Origin: Saprospiraceae bacterium
Lineage (GTDB): Bacteria > Bacteroidota > Bacteroidia > Chitinophagales > Saprospiraceae
Length of the DNA: 64,000 nt
Reading direction: 5' to 3'
NCBI GenBank assembly: GCA_016714985.1
Contig: JADKBS010000020.1
Span: 62,001-126,000 of the forward strand
Both the position numbers and the translations under genes were made by a program. Shown here piece after piece: positions 17,987-28,100 of this stretch. Under the pieces are notes generated by a model. It did no database searches and was not told the origin of the DNA. It saw only the letters and a program-made list of their open reading frames with translations. How positions within the stretch are numbered: position 1 is the first letter of the stretch; the number at the start of each line of letters is the position of its first letter.

Positions 17987-19036
17987 ATGAAAATCAAGCG
18001 CCTGTACATCAACAATTACAAGTCGCTCGTGGACTTCGAGCTGCTGGAGCCGAACCCGTTCTCGGTCTTCGTCGGGCCGAATGCGGCGGGGAAGTCGAAT
18101 GTGTTTGAGGCGTTGGAGTTTTTGAGTTTTGATTCCAATTCCAGAGGTATTTGGGTACCTGACTTATTTGGCACACCCTCAACATTTCTTAATAAAAAGC
18201 TCTTAACAAAAGATACTGAGGGAACAACCTTCACTATCAATTTTAAGATTGACTATCAACACACGATTTTTGATAGGTATATATTATGTGAAAAGAGACA
18301 TGATTCATGGAGGACAACAGTTGGAACTGATAGCGACATCAAGGTTAAAGCGCAAAATGAGCTTAGAACAAAAGAGGATTTACAATCATTTTACAGAGAA
18401 AACCAGATTGAACCTTTTTTCAACTCTAATAGACTTTTTGTTGGAAATCAGAAGCTCAATAAATTAAATGTCAACGGGGATGAACGATTAAGATTAGATG
18501 CAGACAACCTAGAACCCGTCCTCCACCGGATCCTCCAAGACGAAGCAAAACGGGAGGAAATCACCGAATGGATGGAGTCGCTCATCCCTGGCCTTGAAAA
18601 AGTGGAAGTCGCCAAAAGTGACCTCAGCGGCGATTACTTTCTTCGCATTTTTGAAAAAAATCTCCCCGACCCCATCGGCAAACACCTCATCTCCGATGGC
18701 ACCTACAACATCCTAGCCCTGCTCACCGCCGTTTATCAAAGCGACGAGCCGCAGTTCCTTTGCATCGAAGAGCCGGAGAATGGGCTGAATCCCTACGTGG
18801 TACGGACATTGGTTGATTTCTTCAGGAATATCTGCGAAGAAAAAGGGCATTATATCTGGCTGAATACCCACTCGGCCACACTGGTAAGGGAGCTTCGCAA
18901 CGAAGAAATCATTTTAGTCGATAAAATTGACGGCATCACGAGGGCCAAGCAAATCCCACACGACTTTAAGCGCTACGACCTCACCATGGACGAAGCTTGG
19001 CTAACCAATGCCCTAGGAGGTGGGCTTCCATGGTGA
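17987..19036 (+). CDS. AAA15-type ATPase, OLD/RecF-like, first gene of a two-gene module
   Basis: The 349-residue protein begins MKIKRLYINNYKSLVDFELL and has Walker A GPNAAGKSN (residues 30-38), an ABC-signature-like HLISDGTYN near 235, Walker B FLCIEEPENGL near 260 and an H-loop (WLNTHSATLVREL) near 300. These mark an SMC/RecF-type AAA15 ATPase as found in OLD and PARIS-like defence modules. The stop overlaps the start of the next gene by 7 nt (ATGGTGA), so the two are translationally coupled. The segment at about 18125-18500, between Walker A and the C-terminal half, is visibly AT-richer than both flanks. This suggests a swapped or foreign middle domain. Antiphage function is inferred from architecture only. 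Confidence 0.85.
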   Translation: MKIKRLYINNYKSLVDFELLEPNPFSVFVGPNAAGKSNVFEALEFLSFDSNSRGIWVPDLFGTPSTFLNKKLLTKDTEGTTFTINFKIDYQHTIFDRYILCEKRHDSWRTTVGTDSDIKVKAQNELRTKEDLQSFYRENQIEPFFNSNRLFVGNQKLNKLNVNGDERLRLDADNLEPVLHRILQDEAKREEITEWMESLIPGLEKVEVAKSDLSGDYFLRIFEKNLPDPIGKHLISDGTYNILALLTAVYQSDEPQFLCIEEPENGLNPYVVRTLVDFFRNICEEKGHYIWLNTHSATLVRELRNEEIILVDKIDGITRAKQIPHDFKRYDLTMDEAWLTNALGGGLPW

Positions 19037-19593
19037 AGCTAGGTTTCATTGCCGAAGGTGATACGGAAAAGCGGGTGCTGACTTCCGAAAACTTCAAAGA
19101 ATTGCTCAAAAGGCTTGGGCTATCTTTCTTAGAAAACGTTGAAAATGCTGGTGGAGTCAGCAATTTAAGAAAGGAAAAAATCAAGTCGCTCATCCAAATC
19201 CAAAAAGACCGAGGCGCTGAAAAAGTGCTGATTTTGACAGATTCGGATGGTAAATGCATCACTTCAGCTAAACAAGAAATTGACCCAGCTGGTGAAAATA
19301 TCGTCATCGTTGCCGTGCAAATGATTGAGGCTTGGTTTCTTGCCGACTCGGCAGCAATGTCCATTTTTTTGAAAGGAAAATACTTTTGCCCTTCTCCAGA
19401 AGCCATTCCAAACCCTTTTGAAACCATAAAGGAAGAAAGAAAAGAACGGCTTGGCAGTGGTGTTGGCGATAAACGCACACTTGGACAAAAAATCCATTAC
19501 TCCGGCTTCTCCCTCGAAGCCGCCGCCGCCCACCCCAACTGCCCCAGCGCCAAATATTTCCTTGACAAACTTACAGCCTTGTCATCTTTATAA
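19030..19593 (+). CDS. TOPRIM-like DUF4276/DUF4435-type partner of the ATPase
   Basis: The 187-residue protein has the acidic pattern of TOPRIM-like nuclease partners: FIAEGDTEKRVL at residues 5-16 (conserved Glu), LILTDSDGKCIT near 70 (Asp-x-Asp-Gly) and VQMIEAWFLAD near 98. This matches DUF4276-like proteins that pair with AAA15 ATPases. In the characterised relatives (OLD, AriB) such proteins are DNA or RNA nucleases triggered by the ATPase. The ATG at 19030 lies inside the last codons of the ATPase gene. The pair is flanked by housekeeping genes, so it looks like a small inserted module. The exact family name is my best estimate. Confidence 0.75.
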   Translation: MVKLGFIAEGDTEKRVLTSENFKELLKRLGLSFLENVENAGGVSNLRKEKIKSLIQIQKDRGAEKVLILTDSDGKCITSAKQEIDPAGENIVIVAVQMIEAWFLADSAAMSIFLKGKYFCPSPEAIPNPFETIKEERKERLGSGVGDKRTLGQKIHYSGFSLEAAAAHPNCPSAKYFLDKLTALSSL

Positions 19594-19657
19594 TCCCGAA
19601 GGGGAACTAACAATCCCAGCAATCAAACAATCTCAACAATTCAACAATTCAACAACC

Positions 19658-21343
19658 GTGAGCAATCAATTAATCGAATGCGTCCCCAATTTCTCCGAAG
19701 GCCGGGACATGGGCATCATCAAGCAGATCACCGACGAAATAGAAAGCGTGGAGGGTGTCCGGCTGCTGGACGTTGACCCCGGCAAGGCCACCAACCGCAC
19801 GGTCGTCACCTTCGTGGGCGCACCCGAACCCGTGATTCAGGCTGCCTATTTGGCCATCAAGAAGGCAGCGGAGGTCATAGACATGAGCAAGCACAAGGGC
19901 GAGCACCCCCGCATGGGCGCCACCGACGTCTGCCCGCTCATCCCCATCGCCAATATCACGATGGAAGAAACGGCACAATGGGCGCACCGCCTCGCCGAAA
20001 AAGCAGGGGCCGACCTCGGCGTACCTTTCTATATGTACGAAGCTGCCGCTACAACGCCGGAGCGCCGCAACCTCGCCACCATTCGGGCGGGCGAGTACGA
20101 GGCATTGCCGGAGAAACTGAAAAAGCCCGAATGGAAGCCGGACTATGGCCCTGCCCTCTTTAATGCGAAAGCTGGCGCAACGGTCATTGGTGCAAGGGAC
20201 TTCCTCGTGGCCTACAACGTGAACTTGAACACGACCTCCGAGCGCCGGGCCAACTCCGTGGCCTTTGACGTGCGGGAGCAGGGCCGGGTGCTGCGCAAGG
20301 GCGACCCGATAGAGGGTGAAATTGTGAAGGATGAAAACGGTGAACCGATGCGGGAACCGGGCGCTTGCAAGGCCGTGAAGGGCATTGGCTGGTACATCCC
20401 AGAGTACGGCGTGGCGCAGGTGAGCATGAACCTGACCAATATCGAAGTGACGCCGCTGCACATCGCCTTCGAGGAATGCTGCAAGAGCGCCGACCGCCGT
20501 GGGATGCGAGTGACTGGCTCGGAACTGGTGGGCCTAGTTCCACTGAAAGTGATGACCGATGCGGGGCGCTATTTCCTCCAAAAACAAAAATGGAGCACGG
20601 GTGTGTCGGAAGAGGAACTCATCCACATCGCCGTGAAATCGCTGGGCCTGGATGAACTGGCGCCGTTTGACCCAAAGAAAAAAATCATCGAGTACCAACT
20701 GGCGGACGAAAAATCCGCCCCGCTCATCCACCTAAACCTGCGGGCATTCGCCAACGAAACGGCCAAGGACTCGCCCGCCCCTGGCGGCGGCTCCATCTCG
20801 GCCTACGTGGGTGCGCTCGGCGCTGCGCTCGGCACGATGGTGGCCAACCTCAGCGCTGGCAAGCGGGGCTGGGACGACCGCATGGAGGAGTTCGCCGCCT
20901 GGGCCGAAAAAGGCCAAGCCTTGAAAGATACCTTATTGAAACTGGTGGACGAGGACACTGCTGCCTTCAATCAAATCATGGCGGCCTTCCGTTTGCCAAA
21001 GGATACGGCTGATGAAAAAGCCGCCCGCAAGGCCGCCATCCAGGCTGCCACACAATACGCCATCGAAACGCCGATGCGAACGATGGAGGCCGCATTCGCA
21101 GTCTTTGAACTCGCCGAGGCAATGGTGCGGGATGGCAACCCAAACTCTGTCAGCGATGCGGGCGTTGGTGCGCTCTGCGCCCGTGCCGCCGTGATGGGCG
21201 CTTGGATGAACGTGAAAATCAACACGGGCAGCCTCGCCGACAAGGAACTGGCCGCCAACTTCCTGCAACGCGCCGCCTCCATTGCGGAGCAGACGGATGA
21301 ATGGGAGCGGAGGATCGTAGGGATGGTGGAGGAGCGGATGTGA
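19658..21343 (+). CDS. ftcD: Glutamate formimidoyltransferase fused to formimidoyl-THF cyclodeaminase
   Basis: The 561-residue bifunctional enzyme transfers the formimino group from formiminoglutamate (histidine breakdown) to tetrahydrofolate, then releases ammonia to give methenyl-THF. The N-terminal transferase subdomains span residues about 1-330 (LIECVPNFSEGRDMGII, KGEHPRMGATDVCPLIP, NLTNIEVTPLHIAFEECC). The C-terminal cyclodeaminase spans about 355-560 (DSPAPGGGSISAYVGALGAALGTMVANL). I use the GTG at 19658 (VSNQLIECVPNFSEG) because an upstream extension in the same frame is only CAACAATTCAACA-type word repeat. No other hut gene is nearby. A strong terminator hairpin follows. Confidence 0.92.
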   Translation: MSNQLIECVPNFSEGRDMGIIKQITDEIESVEGVRLLDVDPGKATNRTVVTFVGAPEPVIQAAYLAIKKAAEVIDMSKHKGEHPRMGATDVCPLIPIANITMEETAQWAHRLAEKAGADLGVPFYMYEAAATTPERRNLATIRAGEYEALPEKLKKPEWKPDYGPALFNAKAGATVIGARDFLVAYNVNLNTTSERRANSVAFDVREQGRVLRKGDPIEGEIVKDENGEPMREPGACKAVKGIGWYIPEYGVAQVSMNLTNIEVTPLHIAFEECCKSADRRGMRVTGSELVGLVPLKVMTDAGRYFLQKQKWSTGVSEEELIHIAVKSLGLDELAPFDPKKKIIEYQLADEKSAPLIHLNLRAFANETAKDSPAPGGGSISAYVGALGAALGTMVANLSAGKRGWDDRMEEFAAWAEKGQALKDTLLKLVDEDTAAFNQIMAAFRLPKDTADEKAARKAAIQAATQYAIETPMRTMEAAFAVFELAEAMVRDGNPNSVSDAGVGALCARAAVMGAWMNVKINTGSLADKELAANFLQRAASIAEQTDEWERRIVGMVEERM

Positions 21344-21391
21344 GGTTGAAGAGGTCAATCGCCCTGCCATTATTCAAGGATTCAAAAGGTG

Positions 21392-21421
21392 AAGGCCGCT
21401 ACTGCGAAGTGGCGGCCTTCG
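21392..21421 (+). terminator. Hairpin terminator after ftcD
   Basis: GAAGGCCGCTACT and AGTGGCGGCCTTC form a long stem with a 4-nt loop (13 positions, one mismatch), followed by GTTGTTTATT. It is about 50 nt after the ftcD stop. Confidence 0.75.
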
Positions 21422-21538
21422 TTGTTTATTGACAAGTGCAACCCGACGATAAACTCGTATGGCTGGGTAAAGGGGGCATTGATTGAATTGCTTTTTGGGA
21501 GCGTTATTTTTTAATGACTTGAAAAAAAATCAAACGAA

Positions 21539-21569
21539 GTGGGTACTCCCTAATAGGAAGTTGCACCAA
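21539..21569 (+). promoter_or_regulatory. Predicted ECF sigma promoter, site D
   Basis: GTGGGTACT, 13 nt, TTGCACCAA. It matches the other four copies of the motif in box sequence and exact spacing and has the same upstream A tract (GAAAAAAAATCAAACGAA). The next gene on this strand starts 173 nt downstream at 21743. Confidence 0.65.
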
Positions 21570-21742
21570 CCCAGTGTAAACCATTATTCTTCATTTGAAA
21601 AACTGCCTGATACTGGGCCGCCTTAATCCACAGAATAATTTTTGAAAAACACCAGAAACAATCAGGTGCTAACCCGGTTGCCCTGGCAGTGCTATATCCT
21701 TTTTTAAACCGCCCATTTACCGGGCAATAAACTATTTGTGCT

Positions 21743-22075
21743 ATGTTAAAAATCCTTGTTTTTCTGCTGTATTTTTTACCAGGCAATATGCAGCCCAACG
21801 AACTGTGCAACTGCCCACAGGTATCCAACCTCCTGACCACTGGAAAAACGACCGCCTCGTATTCCATGTCGTGGAGCGGCAATACCGCTGCAAGTGGCTA
21901 CACTGTGAAGTACACCCGGCTGGGTGATGGGTACGAAAGCCCTGAATTCCCCGCCTCCGGCACTTCCTTCACGTTAAGCAATTTGCCCGCAGGGCGCTAC
22001 ATGTTCCAAGTAGCAGCGGTTTGCAACGGTGAGAAGAGCAGTTTCATTGGCGTGGAGGACATCATTGACAATTGA
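21743..22075 (+). CDS. Exported single fibronectin-III-like domain protein
   Basis: The 110-residue product has a short hydrophobic N-terminus (MLKILVFLLYFLPGNMQ) acting as a signal peptide, then one Fn3-like domain: SYSMSWSGNTAASGYTVKYTRLGD and FTLSNLPAGRYMFQVAAVCNGEKS. It resembles a single module cut from larger Bacteroidota adhesins. A predicted ECF-type promoter (21539-21569) lies upstream with a long leader. The gene converges on the helical-protein gene at 22088, with only 12 bp between stops. Function is unknown; secretion to the periplasm or surface is inferred. Confidence 0.65.
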   Translation: MLKILVFLLYFLPGNMQPNELCNCPQVSNLLTTGKTTASYSMSWSGNTAASGYTVKYTRLGDGYESPEFPASGTSFTLSNLPAGRYMFQVAAVCNGEKSSFIGVEDIIDN

Positions 22076-22087
22076 GCGACCAATGGT

Positions 22088-23554
22088 TCAATGGCGGAGG
22101 GACGCTTTCAGTTCCTCCGTCTTTTCTTTCAGCCAATCCTTTAGCGCAATCGGTTCCAAGCCCATATAGTTGCTAATAAAAGCATCCACGGCGGATTTGG
22201 ATTGCCCTGGCGTAAGCGCCAACTTCAGCAAAGCCCTGAACCCTTTCAAGAAATTGCGGTATTCCTCCTTTTTGGACTTTGAAATCGTTGTATTGCCATG
22301 TAGGTAGCGGTCAAAATTCTTCAATTGGCGCTCCACAGGCTCAAGCTCCCCATCGTGCCGGAACAGCTCATAGCAGGCGCGCAGCGAAAGCGAACGGGCA
22401 CGAAGGTTATAAATCTCATGGCTACGCTGTGGCATTGGCTCCAAATGTTGTAGGGCAGTGCGGTAGTGGGAATGCTGGCCAGTACCCATGCCTCGTTGGA
22501 AATAAATGGAGCCGAAGGAGAGGCGTTCCACCATTTCTCTTTCCGCCACTGGCAAGTATCGTTTTTGCCGCTGGAGGAATTCGAGTGCCCAGTCGTACTC
22601 CCCCAGTTTTGCGGCTGAAATGACCATGTTGAGGAAGTGGTTCGGAGGGATTTTGCCGTTCGACCCCACCGAGAGGCCCATCTCGAAAGAGGTTCTGTAA
22701 AGTTCGAAGACCCAACGTGAAGGCGATGCTGCCCCTGTAGCCGAGAATCGGATGGCCTTTGAGGAGAGCAGTTTCAGGGCCATTTGCTGCTCACTGACAG
22801 CCATGTGCTGAAGGTGGTTGAGCACCAATGACCTCACTTCCTCAAAACTGCCCAACCCGTCCTGATCGTTCAGGAGCCGGAAAAGGGCCTGAAAGGATTG
22901 CAGCACGGGAAACTTGCCGGGCTGCTTCTCTTCAAAACGGCTGGTCGCTTCCAAAAAGTACAACTGCCCAGTGGCATCAATGACCCGTTGACGTACGAGG
23001 TTTTCCCCGGCATTTTGGAGGTAGGCAATGGCAAATTGGTGTTCAAGGTGCTCAATTGCTTTTTGGAGCAGGCGGTTGTCCTTGTCCAACGCATCCGTTT
23101 CGGGGTGGTGGTAGAGCGACTGGTAGAGGAAGGCCGCTTCGGCGTGGAAGGCTTGGCCCCGTTCGCCGGCCTCCTCCAGCTTCCGCAGCCGCTTGCCGAT
23201 GGCCTCCTTGAACAGGTGGTACTCATCCTTGCGGGCAAGCGCACCAACAAGCAGTTCGCTGCGTAAACGTGGCGACTTTTTCAGTTCCTTCAGCACGAGG
23301 TAGTCCTCCAGCAGGCGGCAGGTCTCCGATTTCAGGCGGCGCAGCTTCCCGTCGTCGTATGGCTCGTCGCCAAAGGCATGGGCGAACAACGCCTCGTCTG
23401 AAATTTCTTTCCGGGAAGGCTGCGAGAGCAGCTTGAAACAAGCGATATGTTCCGGTTTTGCACCATGCAGGGGGCAAGCAAGAAAGGTGGACACTTCGGC
23501 GATTTCGGCCTTCCCCAGCAGCCTAATCATGCTGTCCAATGTGTTGCGGGGCAT
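22088..23554 (-). CDS. Large helical protein of unknown function
   Basis: The 488-residue soluble protein appears all-helical. It begins MPRNTLDSMIRLLGKAEIAE and has a repeated character in its middle (FQALFRLLNDQDGLGSFEEV, EYDWALEFLQRQKRYLP, YRTALQHLEPMPQRSHEIYN) that suggests irregular TPR-like hairpins. There is no signal peptide, membrane helix or recognisable catalytic motif. I do not recognise the family. Codon use is like the surrounding core genome. It is transcribed alone, towards the small Fn3 gene. Confidence 0.75.
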   Translation of the reverse strand: MPRNTLDSMIRLLGKAEIAEVSTFLACPLHGAKPEHIACFKLLSQPSRKEISDEALFAHAFGDEPYDDGKLRRLKSETCRLLEDYLVLKELKKSPRLRSELLVGALARKDEYHLFKEAIGKRLRKLEEAGERGQAFHAEAAFLYQSLYHHPETDALDKDNRLLQKAIEHLEHQFAIAYLQNAGENLVRQRVIDATGQLYFLEATSRFEEKQPGKFPVLQSFQALFRLLNDQDGLGSFEEVRSLVLNHLQHMAVSEQQMALKLLSSKAIRFSATGAASPSRWVFELYRTSFEMGLSVGSNGKIPPNHFLNMVISAAKLGEYDWALEFLQRQKRYLPVAEREMVERLSFGSIYFQRGMGTGQHSHYRTALQHLEPMPQRSHEIYNLRARSLSLRACYELFRHDGELEPVERQLKNFDRYLHGNTTISKSKKEEYRNFLKGFRALLKLALTPGQSKSAVDAFISNYMGLEPIALKDWLKEKTEELKASLRH

Positions 23555-23788
23555 AATTTTCAGTTTTTTTTCGAGTGCCGGTTTTCCGGCAAACCTTCAA
23601 TTGATGGATTTTTACAAGTGATTGCAAATCAATTAATTAATTAGTAAAAACCCATAAAAAATACAGTAACAATCACAATTTTCTCATTTACAAACCCGCT
23701 CAAAGCAGGTTGCTGGCAGTGGCGTGCCGATACCTTCGTCCATGTAATAAAACAGTACACCGATGCAGCTACGCCAACCGAATACGCA
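23555..23788. other. Divergent region upstream of the LytTR gene
   Basis: About 230 bp of AT-rich DNA between divergent genes. No gene, hairpin or convincing promoter box is evident, apart from a TTAATTAATTAG tract near 23629-23641. Confidence 0.4.
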
Positions 23789-24145
23789 ATGAAAGCGCCA
23801 CCCGATAATCCCGGCAAAACGGTTGCCTTCCCGGTGAAGAACGGCTACCGGATAGCCCGGTGCGCCGATATCGTGCGGTGCGAAGCGGCTGGCAATTATA
23901 CAATGGTTTTCTTGGCAAACGGCCAGGATTTTTCGCTCTGCAAGCGGCTGAAGGAGGTGGAGGGGATGCTGCCCGCAACGGTTTTTTGTCGGGTACACCA
24001 GTCGCATCTGGTGAATTTGGGGTGGGTGGAGCTATGGGTGCGGGAGGGGTTATTGCTTGCTGGTGGGGCGATGGTGCCTGTTGCAAAGAGCAAAAGACGG
24101 GCTGAAAAGGTCTACTTATTTATAACTGAAAAACAGATTCTTTAA
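23789..24145 (+). CDS. Stand-alone LytTR DNA-binding regulator
   Basis: The 118-residue protein is a LytTR domain without receiver: AFPVKNGYRIARCADIVRCEAAGNYTMVFL at about residues 13-42, FSLCKRLKEVEGMLPATVFCRVHQSHLVNL at about 48-77, then a C-terminal strand pair. LytTR domains bind direct repeats in promoters through a beta-strand fold. Without a receiver or sensor, input is unclear; such short LytTR proteins are common in Bacteroidota. It is followed after 17 bp by a lipoprotein gene on the same strand and may control or be co-transcribed with it. Confidence 0.85.
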   Translation: MKAPPDNPGKTVAFPVKNGYRIARCADIVRCEAAGNYTMVFLANGQDFSLCKRLKEVEGMLPATVFCRVHQSHLVNLGWVELWVREGLLLAGGAMVPVAKSKRRAEKVYLFITEKQIL

Positions 24146-24162
24146 CTTTAAATGCTTTAATT

Positions 24163-24555
24163 ATGAAAAAGAGGTTTTTGAAATTCGCTTGTGTTGCTTC
24201 ATTAGCCATGATTCTTGTATTGCCTGGGTGCAAGAAGGATGACACTCCGGATAGAGACAAATTTTTAGGTTCATACAACGTAAATGAAAATTGTAGTTCT
24301 GGAAATTTCAACTACTCTATCACCATTACAGAATCGGCAAACAGTGAAGATGCTATTGTGATAGGGAATTTCGGTGATTATTCAGTTAATGTCAGGGCAA
24401 CAGTGTCGGGTAACAACATCACATTTAATGACACACAAGATGCTATTACATTTTCGGGTAGTGGGAATATTAGCGGGAGTACCTTAACGATTATCTATAC
24501 AGCTTCCGCTAACGGAGTAGCCGATAATTGCACAAAGACTTGTATAAAGCAATAG
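24163..24555 (+). CDS. Small lipoprotein with a beta-rich domain
   Basis: The 130-residue product has a lipoprotein signal (SLAMILVLPGCKKDD; Cys at about 24) typical of Bacteroidota surface or periplasmic lipoproteins. A small beta domain follows, rich in Ser, Asn and Thr (FNYSITITESANSEDAIVIG), ending in a Cys pair (NCTKTCIKQ). It may be lipocalin-like in topology, but I do not recognise the family. The DNA is AT-richer than the surrounding core. Only 1 nt separates its stop from the next start, so the two form an operon. Confidence 0.7.
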   Translation: MKKRFLKFACVASLAMILVLPGCKKDDTPDRDKFLGSYNVNENCSSGNFNYSITITESANSEDAIVIGNFGDYSVNVRATVSGNNITFNDTQDAITFSGSGNISGSTLTIIYTASANGVADNCTKTCIKQ

Positions 24556-24556
24556 T

Positions 24557-25051
24557 ATGAAAAAAATCTACTGCCTTACCACCTTCCTTCTTTTGCCTTA
24601 TATATTCTTGAATGCCCAAACCACCGAGGAAGAATACCTCTACGTTACCTATGGTTACAAGGAACAATTGCTCAAAGGCTTGGACGACAAGAAAGGCTAC
24701 CACTGGGAACCTATCACCGACTACAAATTTACTGACGAAGGAGGTGGTTTGCCATTTATAGGCGGCGGCAAAGATAAGATGCCCGGCAAGTTCGAGTTCG
24801 AAGGGCTTTTCCGTGCTGGCGATAAAGCGCCCTGTGCCATCGTCGCCATCTATAAGGAGCAAGAAAACATGGAAAAACGGGACGGCTTGTTTATCCCCAT
24901 ACCACACCCCGACTCAGGACAGGATGTGCTGAATAGAGCCAAGGAATATTTCACCAAAGACGTGAAGTTCAAACCGGAAATCCGGACGCATTACATCCTC
25001 GCACTACAGAAACTCTCGATGCACTTGGCAGCGAAGGCGGCGGGGCCGTGA
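24557..25051 (+). CDS. Exported protein of unknown function
   Basis: The 164-residue product has a Sec signal peptide (MKKIYCLTTFLLLPYIFLNAQ) and a mature domain with YLYVTYGYKEQLLKGLDDKKGYHW and CAIVAIYKEQENMEKRDGLF. No lipobox, membrane helix or known catalytic motif is visible. It begins 1 nt after the upstream lipoprotein gene, so the two are co-translated. Base composition is nearer to the core genome than that of its neighbour. I do not recognise the family. Confidence 0.7.
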   Translation: MKKIYCLTTFLLLPYIFLNAQTTEEEYLYVTYGYKEQLLKGLDDKKGYHWEPITDYKFTDEGGGLPFIGGGKDKMPGKFEFEGLFRAGDKAPCAIVAIYKEQENMEKRDGLFIPIPHPDSGQDVLNRAKEYFTKDVKFKPEIRTHYILALQKLSMHLAAKAAGP

Positions 25052-25109
25052 AATCGTAAAGTAGGAGCCATTAGTATTAAACAATCTACTAACATAAATG
25101 CTGAGAACC

Positions 25110-28100
25110 ATGCGAAAATATAATTTCTGTCACTATTTTTCCTACAGTTTATTTTTGATAGTTTTCTTTTTAGATTTCTATTCTCTTTCTGCACAAGTGA
25201 GACTAGATACTCTTTCCGAATTTGATAATGATTCAGATGTATTTAGAAAATTCAATACATCCTACCTTTGGATTTTGCCAAAAAAGATAGCATTCGTTAC
25301 TATCAGGAGCGGGAAAGGGCTTTTCAATTTGCACTCAGCAAAGGCTATCCAACCTCCGGCCAATCGAGGGTGCAATCATTCTCGCTTCAAGGCTTCGATG
25401 ATTTCGAGTATTTACAGTATTATAAGTCAGACAATGCAATTTCCGCCGCCATTATGGGAACCGACCAGCTTTATCCGAGCGGTGATGCGGAGTTAAGCCT
25501 AACAGGTAACGGAGGTGTCCTTGCAATGTGGGAGGTGGATAGGCCACGGACAACCCATGTTGAACTCAACAACCGTATAACAGCTGCTGATAATTCTAAT
25601 CATCCTATTGATGACCATGCCACACACGTTGCTGGCACTATGATAGCCGCTGGAGTGAATCCCAATGCAAGGGGCATGGCTTACCAAGCAAGCCTTGCTT
25701 CTTATGATGCAGACAATGATGTTTCGGAAATGGCTACAGCTGCCGGGCAAGGTGCTAGACTTTCTAATCATTCATATGGGTTGCCTGCCGGGTGGGATGC
25801 CCATGATTTGTCAGGAAATGGTGGTTGGCATTGGGTTGGTAATACTTCTGTTAGCCAGGCAAGTGACTATTTATTTGGTCTTTATGATAGTGAGGCTCGT
25901 GATTATGACAATATTGTATTCAACGCCCCTTTTTACTTACCCGTAAAATCGTCTGGAAATGACCGAGGCGAAGGCCCTTCATCCGGTACCCAACATTGGG
26001 TGCCCAATTCCTCAGGCCAGTGGATAAGTAGTAATATTTCACGCCCCCTAGATGGAGGCTCAAGTGGATACGATTGCATTCCGACCACTGGAAATGCAAA
26101 AAATATTTTGACTGTTGGCGCTATTGAAGCACAAGAAAGTAGTGGATTGCTAATATTAGGTATATCAGATTTCAGTAGTTGGGGACCAACTGATGATGGA
26201 CGCATAAAGCCCGATATTGTAGCCAGGGGCGTAGATGTTTTTTCATCATTTTCAAACAGTAACAGTTCTTATGGAACCATCAGTGGCACCTCCATGGCTG
26301 CCCCTGCAGTCACTGGGTCACTTGGCCTCTTGCTACAGCATTATGCTAATGTCAATGCTGGGTTTACCATGAGGGCATCGGCTTTGAAGGCATTGGTCTT
26401 GCACACGGCTGATCAAATAGGTGCAAGTGATGCACCTAATTATCGCACAGGATGGGGACTAATGAATACTAGAGCTGCAGCCGACCATATTAGCCACTCA
26501 ATCAATTCCTATAGCGGGGATAGGTTGATTTCAAGGGACTCTATTACAAATGGAGGATTTCGAGAAAGAACGTATTATCATGACGGTGAAGGATCTTTCA
26601 AAGTAACTTTGGTGTGGACAGATCCTGCTGGTCCAATATCATCCAATACGCTTAACCCAACCCAAAAAAGATTGGTAAACGATTTGGATATAAGGCTCGT
26701 CCGGGACTCCGATGGGACGGTCTATTCACCGTGGGTGCTAAACCCTGCGTCACCTTCGTCTGCGGCCACTAAGGGCGATAATAGTCGTGATAACGTTGAG
26801 CAGATTTTTGAGACAAACCTCCTCCGTGGAACTTATACCATCCGAATTACGCATAAAGGCACCCTGGTGGGAAGTGAGCAGTACTTTTCAATGATAATTT
26901 CAGGGAAGGCAAATTACACAACTAATTGCAGTGGGACACTTACAGATGGGAGTGGCAACCAAAATTATGTTAGTAATGGGTATCATTCTTGGACAATTGA
27001 ACCAAGTAATGCCAATTCAATAACCCTGAATTTCACTGCCTTCAACACAGAGGAGGATTTCGATTTTGTTAAAATCTATAATGGGCTTGATACTAATGCA
27101 CCATTGATAGGTGAGTACTCAGGAAGTAGTCTGCCTCCAGCAATTACTGCCAATAGCGGTAAAATGCATATTGTATTTGAAGCAGACGAATCTATAACAG
27201 AAACTGGTTGGAATGCAACCTATTCGTGTACATCGGGACAATTATCGGTTTCACCAAGTAGTTTTAATTTTTCTGCTAATGGTGGCAACAACACAGTGAG
27301 CGTTACCGCTACTTGTAATTGGAGCATACAAGGCATCCTGCCACCTTGGTTAAATGCCTCCCCAAATTCGGGAAACTCCAATGCTACCATCTCCATTGTT
27401 TGTAGTCCCAATCCAAGTGAAATAAGCAGAACAACTACCATCACAATAAACGCCTGCAATGGGTTGTCGCAATCAATTACAATTACCCAAGCTGGATGCA
27501 CCCCTCCGACCACCCCTATTTTGAGCCAATCAAGCTCCATCAATATTTGTAACGGACAAACCATTCCCTTATCGGTAACAAATGCCTGTTCCGGCTGTAC
27601 CATCACTTGGTCAAATGGACAGACAGGCAGCTCCATTAACGTATCGGCATCGGGAAGCTATGTTGCAACAGCTTCCAATAACTGTGGCACGGGTGTGTCT
27701 TCTCAAGCAATAACCGTCACAGTCTCAAATATACCGACTGCAGCAACCATAACAGCTTCAGGAGCAACTGCCCTTTGCCAAGGGCAATCGGTCACTTTAA
27801 ATGCCGGCGGTGTCTGCAATGGCTGCACAGTCAACTGGTCTAATGGCATGACTGGTACAAGCATCAGCGTTTCCAGTGCAGGAAACTATTCTGCCACTGT
27901 CACCAATCCAGCTAATGCTACTGGATGTGCTGCCAGCCCTGCATCCAATACCATCACGGTCACAACTGCAAGCGCACCTGCTGCCGCTGTCATAGCTGCC
28001 AATGGGTCTACAACACTGTGCCCAGGCCAAAGTGTGGCTTTGAATGCCTCCAATACTTGCAGTGGCTGCACTGTTCAATGGTCAAATGGAGCAAATGGGC

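Noticed and set aside
18155..18180. TGGGTACC inside the AAA ATPase gene as an ECF site
   Set aside because: No second box at the required spacing; intragenic.
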